Source: Clostridium sp. MD294
GTDB taxonomy: Bacteria; Bacillota; Clostridia; Lachnospirales; Anaerotignaceae
DNA length: 64,000 nucleotides
Assembly (NCBI RefSeq): GCF_000364165.2
Contig: NZ_CP097810.1
Location: 1-64,000, forward strand
Direction of reading: 5' to 3'
Below, piece by piece: positions 9,529 through 18,077 of this stretch (the stretch's first letter is position 1; every line of letters starts with the position of its first letter). The notes beneath the pieces are model-generated. The model searched no databases, was not told where the DNA came from, and saw only the letters and a list, made by a program, of their open reading frames with translations. The position numbers and the translations under genes were made by a program.

Positions 9529-10671
9529 TTACTCCATTCCCTTTTGATACTTAGATATATTCAACAATATGCCTATCATAGCCATAGCAATTGTTAATGA
9601 AGTACCACCATAACTTACAAAAGGCAACGGCTGACCTGTATTCGGTATTGTATTTGTTGTAACAGCAATATTGATAATACTTTGAAAAGCAATTTGTGCT
9701 GTAATACCTGTTGCTACTAAACTTCCAAATTGGTCTTGTGCATTCATGGCAATTTTAATGCCACGCCACACTAGTATGGCAAAAAGCAGTATTATGAGTG
9801 CTGCTCCTAGCATACCTAATTCTTCTGCAATAATAGCAAATATAATGTCATTATATGCCTCTGGTAAAAACGTTTTTTGTCTGCTCTGTCCTAATCCCAA
9901 TCCAAATAGTCCCCCAGAAGCTAAAGCATAAAGCCCTTGTATAATTTGGTATCCCTTACCTGTTGGGTCTGAAAAAGGGTCTAACCATATTTTAATACGT
10001 GTCAAGCGATAACTTAATGCTGGTATCAATACTAATATTGCTCCTGCACCTACCACAGGCCCACTGATATAAGCAAAATATTTTATATCAAATCCTGCTG
10101 CAAAAAGCATTGTTCCTCCTATTAAAGCCAAAAGCAAAGCAGTACTAAAATTTGTAATTGCAATCATACCACAAGGAATAGCTACAATAGCTAAACATTT
10201 TACAAAACCTGTAAAATCTTTTAAATACTCTTTATGTATACATATAAAATGTGCTAAATATAATGTTGTTGTGATTTTTACAATTTCAGAAGGCTGAAAT
10301 CCCCAAAGCCATCTTTTTTGACCATTTGCTACTGTACCAAATGGTATTAACAGCAAAAGTAATATACAACCTACAATATATGCTGGTAATGTAAAACGCC
10401 TCAAATATCTATAAGGGAAATTTGCCATAATAAACATACCTACAAAACCTAATAGGCCATTCCTAATTTGCTTTTTTACAAAATAAAGCATATCATTGTT
10501 GAACTCTTCTGTTGTCATTGCTTTATAATAACTAGAACTAAATATCATTACAATACCAAACAATACCAATAATATCACTACAAAAAGTACCATATAGTCA
10601 TAAGATGCTCTTGTTGGTCTTTTTTGTATTGTTGTTGTTTTTCTTTTTTTAGCCGCAGAGGCTTCTGCCAT
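9529..10671 (-). CDS. spoVE: SEDS-family peptidoglycan glycosyltransferase (SpoVE/FtsW type)
   Basis: A 380-residue polytopic membrane protein of the FtsW/RodA/SpoVE family, which polymerises lipid II with a partner class B PBP. It has a basic N-terminus, about ten hydrophobic segments and the C-terminal signature PNTGQPLPFVSYGGTS. ATG 10671 was chosen over GTG 10680 because AGAGGTG lies seven bases before it. It ends the leftward division/wall operon after murD (15 bp gap). In clostridial dcw clusters this place is held by spoVE or ftsW; the sequence cannot decide whether it serves vegetative septation, cortex synthesis or both. Confidence 0.9.
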   Translation of the reverse strand: MAEASAAKKRKTTTIQKRPTRASYDYMVLFVVILLVLFGIVMIFSSSYYKAMTTEEFNNDMLYFVKKQIRNGLLGFVGMFIMANFPYRYLRRFTLPAYIVGCILLLLLIPFGTVANGQKRWLWGFQPSEIVKITTTLYLAHFICIHKEYLKDFTGFVKCLAIVAIPCGMIAITNFSTALLLALIGGTMLFAAGFDIKYFAYISGPVVGAGAILVLIPALSYRLTRIKIWLDPFSDPTGKGYQIIQGLYALASGGLFGLGLGQSRQKTFLPEAYNDIIFAIIAEELGMLGAALIILLFAILVWRGIKIAMNAQDQFGSLVATGITAQIAFQSIINIAVTTNTIPNTGQPLPFVSYGGTSLTIAMAMIGILLNISKYQKGME

Positions 10672-10686
10672 ATAACACACCTCTTT

Positions 10687-12051
10687 TTACTTTATATACG
10701 ATTTTACTAACTTCTTAAACAAATCTCCTCTTTGTTCATAATTGTCAAACATTCCCCAGCTTGCACAGGCTGGAGAAAGTAATACGCAATCCCCTTTTTC
10801 TGCTTTATCATGACACAAAGCAACCGCTTGTTCAAATGTTTCACATTTTGAAATTGCTGTAAATCCTGCCTCTATTGCTTCTTTTTCAATCTGTTCTGCT
10901 GTTACACCAATTAACACAAGATGTTTTACTCTACCATTAAAAAGACTTACCCAATCTGCAAAAGATACACCTTTATCATATCCTCCACCAATTAATACAA
11001 TAGGACGTTTCATTGCTAATACTGCTCTAATAGAGGCATCTGTATTTGTGCCTTTGGAGTCATTATAATATTCTACATCATCTATTGTTGCTACATATTC
11101 TATTCTATGCTCTACCCCTGCAAATTCTTTCGTTATTTTTATAATTTTTTGCAAAGGTACTCCAGCACAAATAGCAATCGCACAGGCTGCCATAACATTT
11201 TCATAATTGTGTATACCTAACAGCTTTAATTCATCTACATGAAATAATGTTTCATGTATGTCTTGCCAGCAAACTTTTATGTTGCCATTTTGCAAATAAA
11301 TACCTTCTTTTAAAACTGTTTGACTACTAAAGAAAAATACTTTTGCCTTTGTTTTTTCTGCCATAGCTTTACAAACAGTATCTTCCCAGTTTAATACACA
11401 ATAATCGTTTTCTGTCTGTTTCTGCCATACTCTTTCTTTCATAGCAATATAAACTTCCATTGTTTTATGTCTATTTAAGTGGTCTGGTGTAATATTTAGT
11501 ACAGCACTGATTTTAGGGCAGAAAGTATGTGCTTTTTCCATTTGGAAACTACTTATTTCTGCTACAACCCAATCATCACTTTTTAAGCTTTCTACTTTTT
11601 CACTGTATGGTACACCAATATTACCTACTACTACTGTATTTTGATATTGTGATTTTAATATTTCTCCTACTAATGTTGTTGTTGTTGTTTTGCCATTTGT
11701 TCCCGTAATAGCAACAACAGGGCATGGTGTCATAGTATAGGCAAGTTCTACTTCACTCCATACAGCAATATGATTTTTTTCTGCCTCTTTTAAAAAAGGT
11801 AAATCACAAGGTACACCGGGACTTAATACAATTAAATCTTGTTTCAATACTATATCATCTGGATTTTTTCCTGTATACAATACAATGCCCTTTTTTTCTA
11901 AATCTTCTAAATCTGTGTCTTTGCTCAATTCTTCTCTTTTTTTCAAATCCTGTAGTGTTACAAAAGCTCCTTTTTTGCAAAGTAATTCCGCAGCAGATAT
12001 GCCACTTCTTGCCATGCCACAAACAAGTACATTTTTTCCTTTATATTCCAA
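10687..12051 (-). CDS. murD: UDP-N-acetylmuramoylalanine--D-glutamate ligase
   Basis: Adds D-glutamate to UDP-MurNAc-L-Ala in the cytoplasm. At 454 residues it is normal length, with an N-terminal Rossmann-like domain (NVLVCGMARSGISAAELL), the ATP-binding GTNGKTTTTTLVGE and the family-specific C-terminus SPACASWGMFDNYEQRGDLFKKLV. It appears to start with TTG (12051-12049) after AGAAGGG. It lies 15 bp after mraY and 15 bp before spoVE/ftsW, all in one transcription unit. Confidence 0.97.
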   Translation of the reverse strand: MEYKGKNVLVCGMARSGISAAELLCKKGAFVTLQDLKKREELSKDTDLEDLEKKGIVLYTGKNPDDIVLKQDLIVLSPGVPCDLPFLKEAEKNHIAVWSEVELAYTMTPCPVVAITGTNGKTTTTTLVGEILKSQYQNTVVVGNIGVPYSEKVESLKSDDWVVAEISSFQMEKAHTFCPKISAVLNITPDHLNRHKTMEVYIAMKERVWQKQTENDYCVLNWEDTVCKAMAEKTKAKVFFFSSQTVLKEGIYLQNGNIKVCWQDIHETLFHVDELKLLGIHNYENVMAACAIAICAGVPLQKIIKITKEFAGVEHRIEYVATIDDVEYYNDSKGTNTDASIRAVLAMKRPIVLIGGGYDKGVSFADWVSLFNGRVKHLVLIGVTAEQIEKEAIEAGFTAISKCETFEQAVALCHDKAEKGDCVLLSPACASWGMFDNYEQRGDLFKKLVKSYIK

Positions 12052-12066
12052 TGAAAACCCTTCTTT

Positions 12067-13044
12067 CTATGCCACAAACAAATATCGACAAGCCAAAAAT
12101 GCTATCAAACAAAGCATTGTAGTAATTACATAAAACACTGTTACTACTTTTGTTTCACTCCAACCACACAATTCAAAATGATGGTGAATAGGTGCCATTT
12201 TGAAAAAACGTTTTCCACCTGTTTTTTTAAAATACAACACTTGTATCATAACAGAAATAGACTCTAAAAGATATATAAACCCTACAATCACTATGAATAT
12301 AGGCATTTTTAGCAAAAATGCAGACGCTGCAACAAATCCGCCTAGTGCAAGAGAACCTGTGTCTCCCATAAATACCCTTGCTGGATAAGCATTAAATATC
12401 AAAAATGCAAGTAATGCTCCTATGACACCCCCACAAACAGGCAATATCGTACTTCCTGCTCCCCAAGATACCAACATAAAAAAAACAGCTATAATTAATG
12501 TTATACCACCAGCTAATCCATCTAAGCCATCTGTTAAATTAACACCATTTACAGTACCTAACACAGCTACTATTAAAAATGGTACAAAAACAATACCTAA
12601 ATCAACTGTCATGCCTTTTGTAAATGGTATATAAATTGTTGTTCCCAAATTGGATTTATAGAGATACCAAGCAAATAAACCAGTAATAACAAGCTGCCCT
12701 ACTATTTTTTGCATAGGTTTTAGTCCTAAAGAACGTTTTTTTACCACTTTGATATAATCATCTATATAACCTATTATGCCAAACCCTAATGTTACAAGTA
12801 CAACAGCTATACCATCATAATTTTGTTTTAAAAAGAAAATACTACCCCCACAAAATGCAATCAGTATGGCTATGCCTCCCATAGTAGGCGTACCTTGTTT
12901 TTTTAAATGACTTTGAGGGCCATCATCTCTTTCTGTCTGTCCGTATTTCATTTTATGCAATATTGGTATAAGTATAGGGCAAAGTATTACGCCTATTACA
13001 AACGCAATCATAATTGCATAAATCCCCTGTATCAACTGTTCCAA
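12067..13044 (-). CDS. mraY: Phospho-N-acetylmuramoyl-pentapeptide-transferase
   Basis: Transfers phospho-MurNAc-pentapeptide to undecaprenyl phosphate to make lipid I at the membrane. It has 325 residues and about ten transmembrane helices, with the family motifs DDGPQSHLKKQGTPTMGG, GVNLTDGLDGLAGG and MAPIHHHFELCGWSE. The start is TTG (13044-13042), with AGGAGTG about twelve bases upstream, a longer spacing than usual. It follows murF after 3 bp and precedes murD, the standard dcw order. Confidence 0.97.
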   Translation of the reverse strand: MEQLIQGIYAIMIAFVIGVILCPILIPILHKMKYGQTERDDGPQSHLKKQGTPTMGGIAILIAFCGGSIFFLKQNYDGIAVVLVTLGFGIIGYIDDYIKVVKKRSLGLKPMQKIVGQLVITGLFAWYLYKSNLGTTIYIPFTKGMTVDLGIVFVPFLIVAVLGTVNGVNLTDGLDGLAGGITLIIAVFFMLVSWGAGSTILPVCGGVIGALLAFLIFNAYPARVFMGDTGSLALGGFVAASAFLLKMPIFIVIVGFIYLLESISVMIQVLYFKKTGGKRFFKMAPIHHHFELCGWSETKVVTVFYVITTMLCLIAFLACRYLFVA

Positions 13045-13047
13045 AAT

Positions 13048-14421
13048 TTATTTCACTCCTTGTAATTTTTCTGCTGTTTTTTCAAATTGTTTACTTCTTG
13101 AAGCCTTTATTAAAACAGTGTCCCCCTCTTTTAATAAAGAAATTCCATTTTGCCAAAAATCTTCTTGTGTATCAAAATGGTATACCTCTTTTGTGCCTTT
13201 TTGCTTTGCACTTTCACTATAAATATCTGCTACTTCTCCTATTGAAATAAGTATATCAATATTTTTTTCTGCTACATATTCTCCTACTTCTTTGTGCATT
13301 TGTGTTTGATTTTCTCCTAGTTCTCCCATAAAGCCTAGTATAGCAACTTTTCTGCCTTGTGCTGCTGCTAAAACATCTAGAGAGGATTTCATAGAAACAG
13401 GATTTGCATTATAAGTATCATTTATAATAGTGAAACCATTTGCTTTTACAACATTCATACGCATTTTTGTAGGCACAAATGTTGCAATTCCTTTTTGAAT
13501 TTGCTCCAATGTCAATCCTAATTCTAAACCGACAGCAGTTGCTGCTAGTGTATTCATTACCATGTGTTCTCCAGGTACATTAATATTAGCTTGAAATGTT
13601 CCTTTTTTGGTATGTACATCACAAGTAATTGCTTCTACACCATAAATTTTGATATTATCTGCATAAATTCCTTTTTTATTTTCTACGCCATACCACAATA
13701 TATTTTGTTTTATTTTTCCTTCTAATGTTTGCAGTTTATCATTGTCTGAATTGAGTATAGCAATTCCTTTTTCGTCCATACCATCAAATATTTCACTTTT
13801 AGCTTTTAATATGCCCTCTCTACTTTCTAACATTTCTATATGTGCTACACCAACATTTGTAATTACTGCAATTTTAGGTTTTGCAGCAATAGAAAGATTA
13901 TGTATTTCTCCAAAGCTATTCATACCCATTTCTAATACTGCTATATTATGTTCTTTTGTCATTTGTGCTGCCATAAGTGGCATGCCTATATTGGTATTAT
14001 AATTTCCTGCTGTTTTAAAAACACAATATTTTTGTTCCAAAACAGAGGCAATCATATCTTTTGTTGTTGTTTTTCCTACACTACCTGTTACAGCAACAAC
14101 AGGTATAGACAGTTCCTCTATAATATATTCTGCTAAATCCAACATTGCTTTTACAACACTTTTTACAGAAATGCCATATTGTCCTTGTTTTATATCACAT
14201 TCTTTTTCACAAAAACAACACACTGCTCCTGCTTCAAATGCTTTTTGTATAAAATCATGCCCGTCTACTTTTGCTCCTACTATAGGAGCAAATATATCCC
14301 CTATTTTTACTTTTCGGGAGTCACTTTGTAATCCTATAGCTTTTTTTTGTAATCCTTCTATATTACCCAAAAAAGTACCATTTACAATTTGTGTTACTTT
14401 TTCTAATGTAATTGCTATCAT
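13048..14421 (-). CDS. murF: UDP-N-acetylmuramoyl-tripeptide--D-alanyl-D-alanine ligase
   Basis: Adds the D-Ala-D-Ala dipeptide to complete the UDP-MurNAc-pentapeptide. It has 457 residues with SDSRKVKIGDIFAPIVG at the N-terminus, the ATP-binding GSVGKTTTKDMI, and IINDTYNANPVSMKSSLDVL, a MurF hallmark. The start ATG overlaps the murE stop by 4 bp, which suggests translational coupling. No unusual feature. Confidence 0.97.
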   Translation of the reverse strand: MIAITLEKVTQIVNGTFLGNIEGLQKKAIGLQSDSRKVKIGDIFAPIVGAKVDGHDFIQKAFEAGAVCCFCEKECDIKQGQYGISVKSVVKAMLDLAEYIIEELSIPVVAVTGSVGKTTTKDMIASVLEQKYCVFKTAGNYNTNIGMPLMAAQMTKEHNIAVLEMGMNSFGEIHNLSIAAKPKIAVITNVGVAHIEMLESREGILKAKSEIFDGMDEKGIAILNSDNDKLQTLEGKIKQNILWYGVENKKGIYADNIKIYGVEAITCDVHTKKGTFQANINVPGEHMVMNTLAATAVGLELGLTLEQIQKGIATFVPTKMRMNVVKANGFTIINDTYNANPVSMKSSLDVLAAAQGRKVAILGFMGELGENQTQMHKEVGEYVAEKNIDILISIGEVADIYSESAKQKGTKEVYHFDTQEDFWQNGISLLKEGDTVLIKASRSKQFEKTAEKLQGVK

Positions 14422-15866
14422 AAAGCGTCCCCTCCAAAAGCTTTCCTTACTTCTTCTACATCATCAAAATGTATTGTTTTATCTGCAAATATTTGATAAT
14501 CTTCATGTCCTTTTCCTGCAATAATAATCAAATCTCCTTTTTGACCATATTCTACTGCATGACAAATAGCTTCCCTTCTATCTACCAATTTGACATATTC
14601 ACAATTTGTTTTTTTGACACCTACTTCTACATCATCTAATATAGCAGCTGGGTTTTCTGTTCTAGGATTGTCTGATGTAATAATACAATAATCAGACAAT
14701 TTTGCTGCAATTTCTCCCATAATAGGCCTTTTTGTTTTATCTCTATCCCCACCACAGCCAAATACTGTAATAATTTTTCCTTTTACAAATTCTTGTGCTG
14801 TTTTTAATATATTTTCCAATCCATCTGGTGTATGAGCATAATCTATAATAGCATTTGCTTTTTTACTTTTTACTGTTTGAAATCTTCCTGCAACTCCTAC
14901 ATTACTGTTTAATCCTGCAATAATATCTTCTATAGCAATGCCCATAAATATACAAGCACCAATAGCACCCAAAGCATTATAAATACTAAATCTACCTGGT
15001 GTATGTAATGATAGTGTATATTGCTTATTATCATAACATAATGTAAATTTTACGCCATCTGCTGATATATCAATTTCTTTTGCTGTAATATCTGCTTGTT
15101 TGTCTATACCAAATGTTAATACTTCTCCTTTGGCATATTGTTTCATAAATTCTCCAGCTTCATCATCTATATTGATAACACTTTTATCACTTCTTTGGAA
15201 AAGCAATGATTTTGCTATTTTATAATTTTCCATTGTTTTATGATAGTCTAAATGGTCTTGTGTTAAATTTGTAAAAATACCAATGTTATACTTTATACCA
15301 TCTACTCTATGCAAATCAAGAGAGTGAGAAGATACTTCCATTACAACATCTGTTACATTTTCTTTTTTCATTTCACAAAACAATTCTTGTAATTCTAAAG
15401 ATTCTGGTGTTGTTCTATCTGCATGAAGTACTTTTTGTCCAATACGATTTTCTATTGTTCCTATAACACCTACTTTATGACCAATAGTATCTAATACTGA
15501 TTTTATAAGATAAGTTGTAGTTGTTTTACCATTTGTTCCTGTTACACCAATAACATTCATACTATCACAAGGGTGTTTATAATAATTTGCAGAAAGTACT
15601 GCCAAAGCATGGCGAGTATTTTTTGTTTGTACTATTGTTACATCTTTATTATCTGATTGTATTACTTTTTCACAAAGTATTGCTACTGCTCCTGCTTCTA
15701 TTGCTTTTTGTGCATATTTATGGCCATCTGTTTGAAATCCTGTAATACACACAAATAAATCACCTTTTTGTACTTTTCTAGAGTCGTATGTTATTGCATT
15801 AATTTCTTTATCTTCTCCATACAATAATGTCCATTCTATATCTTGTAATAATGTCGAAAGTATCAT
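14418..15866 (-). CDS. murE: UDP-MurNAc-L-Ala-D-Glu--meso-diaminopimelate ligase
   Basis: Adds the third stem-peptide residue. It has 482 residues with the P-loop GTNGKTTTTYLIKSV and, at residues 399-402, DNPR, the motif that in characterised MurE enzymes binds meso-diaminopimelate rather than lysine. The wall is therefore predicted to be DAP type. The start ATG has AAAGGAGG upstream. It has its own promoter in the gap after the PBP gene and overlaps murF by 4 bp. Confidence 0.97.
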   Translation of the reverse strand: MILSTLLQDIEWTLLYGEDKEINAITYDSRKVQKGDLFVCITGFQTDGHKYAQKAIEAGAVAILCEKVIQSDNKDVTIVQTKNTRHALAVLSANYYKHPCDSMNVIGVTGTNGKTTTTYLIKSVLDTIGHKVGVIGTIENRIGQKVLHADRTTPESLELQELFCEMKKENVTDVVMEVSSHSLDLHRVDGIKYNIGIFTNLTQDHLDYHKTMENYKIAKSLLFQRSDKSVINIDDEAGEFMKQYAKGEVLTFGIDKQADITAKEIDISADGVKFTLCYDNKQYTLSLHTPGRFSIYNALGAIGACIFMGIAIEDIIAGLNSNVGVAGRFQTVKSKKANAIIDYAHTPDGLENILKTAQEFVKGKIITVFGCGGDRDKTKRPIMGEIAAKLSDYCIITSDNPRTENPAAILDDVEVGVKKTNCEYVKLVDRREAICHAVEYGQKGDLIIIAGKGHEDYQIFADKTIHFDDVEEVRKAFGGDAL

Positions 15867-15915
15867 GTATTTTTAGCCTCCTTTATGCTGTTGCAGCGGA
15901 ATATCATATCGTTTT

Positions 15916-15943
15916 ATTATAGCACAATTCTATAACATTACAA
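15916..15943 (-). promoter_or_regulatory. Promoter in front of murE
   Basis: On the minus strand TTGTAA (15943-15938), a 16-bp spacer and TATAAT (15921-15916), about 50 bp before the murE start. The rest of the 186-bp gap (15867-16052) is AT-rich with no other clear element. It would let murE-murF-mraY-murD-spoVE be expressed apart from the PBP genes. Confidence 0.7.
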
Positions 15944-16052
15944 AAGATTTTTTAAAACTATGAGTACCTAAACAAATATTTTTAAATTATAAAACATTCG
16001 TAAATAGTATTTTTAATCATTATTTTTTAAATACTACTTATCAATGTATTTT

Positions 16053-17996
16053 CTATTCTGCTGAAAGAAGTATTTTAGTATTTTTATTTACTTCTTCCCC
16101 AGAATTAGGAAATTGATATGTAATAGTTTCTCCTTCCCCTTGTATTTCATACTCAATTTGTTGCTCATACAATGCTTTTTTTGCTTCTTGTACTGTCATA
16201 CCCACAAAATCAGGTACTATTATTTTTTGTACTTCTTCCATTTCTAACTCTTTTTGAGAATATATTGTTTCAATGCCTAAATATGGCAATATGTTCTGTA
16301 ACAATTCTTTCATAACAGGGCCTGCTACACTTCCACCATAATAATTACCCTGTGGTTCATTTATTAAAACCAATGATAACACTTGAGGATTTTCTGCAGG
16401 TGCAAATGTCAAAAAAGATGCGATATATTTTCCACTTCTTCTTGGTAATTTTTCAGATGTTGCTGTTTTTCCACCAATACGATAGCCTGGTATATATGCT
16501 TTATTTCCTGTTCCCTCTGAAACAACACTTTCTAATATTTTTTTCATTTGTTCTGAAGTATTTTGAGAAATGATTTGTGTTCCTTTTTCATATTCAAATG
16601 TTTGCACAATATTGCCATTTTCATCTAATACCTCTGTAGCAATATGAGGTGTAACTAAATTTCCACCATTTATAATAGCTGATACTGCCCTCAACAACTG
16701 CAAAGGTGTAATTTGAAAAGACTGACCAAATGACATTGTTGCTAATTCTACTGGGCCTATATTTTCCGTTTTATGTATAATACCTACTGCTTCACCAGGC
16801 AAATCTATACCTGTTTTTTCACGAAATCCAAATTTTGTCATATAATCTGCAAATACTTCTGCTCCCATTCTTTCTGCTACTATCATAAACACAGGATTGC
16901 AAGAATTTTGAACACCTTGCACAAATGTTTCTGCTCCATGCGTTCTTGGGTATCTCCAGCATTTTATTTGTCTATCTCCTGCTACATAATAACCATTACA
17001 TACAAAAGAACTTTCCGGTGTTACAACACCTTCTTCTAATCCTGCAGAAGATGTAATTGTTTTAAATGTACTTCCTGGTTCATATGTATCATTAATAGCA
17101 GTATTTCTCCACATTTGATTGAGTGCATCATTTTTTTCTTGTTCGCTCATATTTCCCCATATACTCGCCAATTCTTCACTATTGATTGTAAAAGGGTCAT
17201 TCAAATCAAAACTAGGATAGTTTGCCATAGCATATATTTCTCCATTTTGAGGGTTCATGACAATAATAATACCATTTTTTGCTCCCTTTGCTTCTACTGC
17301 TTTCGCTAGTGTTTGTTCTGCATATTGCTGTACTACAACATCAATACTTGTCACAAGTGTTTTTCCATCTTCTGGAGGAATTCTTTCTTGTGCATTGTCT
17401 ACTGTTAGCCCTCTGGAGTCTGTTAATGTCAATATTTTTCCAGATTTTCCTTGCAAATATTCGTTATATTTTGACTCCAAACCAATTATACCTTGATTAT
17501 CTTTTCCTACAAATCCTAATACTTGAGAAGCTAAACAAGAATAAGGATATACCCTTTTAATATCTTCATCTACTACAATACCTGGCATCGCTTTTTTTCT
17601 AATTTCTAGTGCAGTTTGTTTATCAACTTTATTTTTAATACGTACTAATGCAACATTCTGTTTTACTTTTTCTAACACAGTATTATAATCTAATTCTAAC
17701 ATTTCTGACAAATATTTTGCAGTTTGTTCTTTTTGTTTTACTTGTATAGGAATAACACTAATCGTATTAACTGTTTCTGTCAGTGCAAGTCCTACACCAT
17801 TTCTATCTAATATACTCCCCCTTTTTGGTGCAATCAATCTATCTCTTGTTTGTTGTTCATATGCTTTACTTTGCAAATCTTCCCCTAACACCACCTGTAT
17901 ATATACTACTCTAGCAAACAATATTAGCCAACCTATACTAGCTAAAAATAAAAATATCAGTAATCTTTTTTTCATCAGTATTGTAATTTTTTCCAT
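16053..17996 (-). CDS. Class B penicillin-binding protein, SpoVD/FtsI type with one PASTA domain
   Basis: A D,D-transpeptidase anchored by one N-terminal helix (LLIFLFLASIGWLILFARVVY). 647 residues: dimerisation domain, transpeptidase domain with STFK at 309-312 (nucleophile Ser309) and SCN, and a single C-terminal PASTA domain (VPDFVGMTVQEAKKAL). The third motif reads KTA (GGKTATSEKLP) rather than KTG; to my knowledge this variant is usual in a clostridial SpoVD-like group and not a defect. ATG 17996 is preferred to TTG 18020 because AAGGTG lies seven bases before it. The likely partner is the SpoVE/FtsW protein. I cannot tell whether it acts in sporulation or division. Confidence 0.9.
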   Translation of the reverse strand: MEKITILMKKRLLIFLFLASIGWLILFARVVYIQVVLGEDLQSKAYEQQTRDRLIAPKRGSILDRNGVGLALTETVNTISVIPIQVKQKEQTAKYLSEMLELDYNTVLEKVKQNVALVRIKNKVDKQTALEIRKKAMPGIVVDEDIKRVYPYSCLASQVLGFVGKDNQGIIGLESKYNEYLQGKSGKILTLTDSRGLTVDNAQERIPPEDGKTLVTSIDVVVQQYAEQTLAKAVEAKGAKNGIIIVMNPQNGEIYAMANYPSFDLNDPFTINSEELASIWGNMSEQEKNDALNQMWRNTAINDTYEPGSTFKTITSSAGLEEGVVTPESSFVCNGYYVAGDRQIKCWRYPRTHGAETFVQGVQNSCNPVFMIVAERMGAEVFADYMTKFGFREKTGIDLPGEAVGIIHKTENIGPVELATMSFGQSFQITPLQLLRAVSAIINGGNLVTPHIATEVLDENGNIVQTFEYEKGTQIISQNTSEQMKKILESVVSEGTGNKAYIPGYRIGGKTATSEKLPRRSGKYIASFLTFAPAENPQVLSLVLINEPQGNYYGGSVAGPVMKELLQNILPYLGIETIYSQKELEMEEVQKIIVPDFVGMTVQEAKKALYEQQIEYEIQGEGETITYQFPNSGEEVNKNTKILLSAE

Positions 17997-18077
17997 AAAA
18001 AAACACCTTGCCTTTCTCAATATAGTTCAATATATTGACAAAGGCAAAGGCATATTCATAAAATATTGTTATATTTA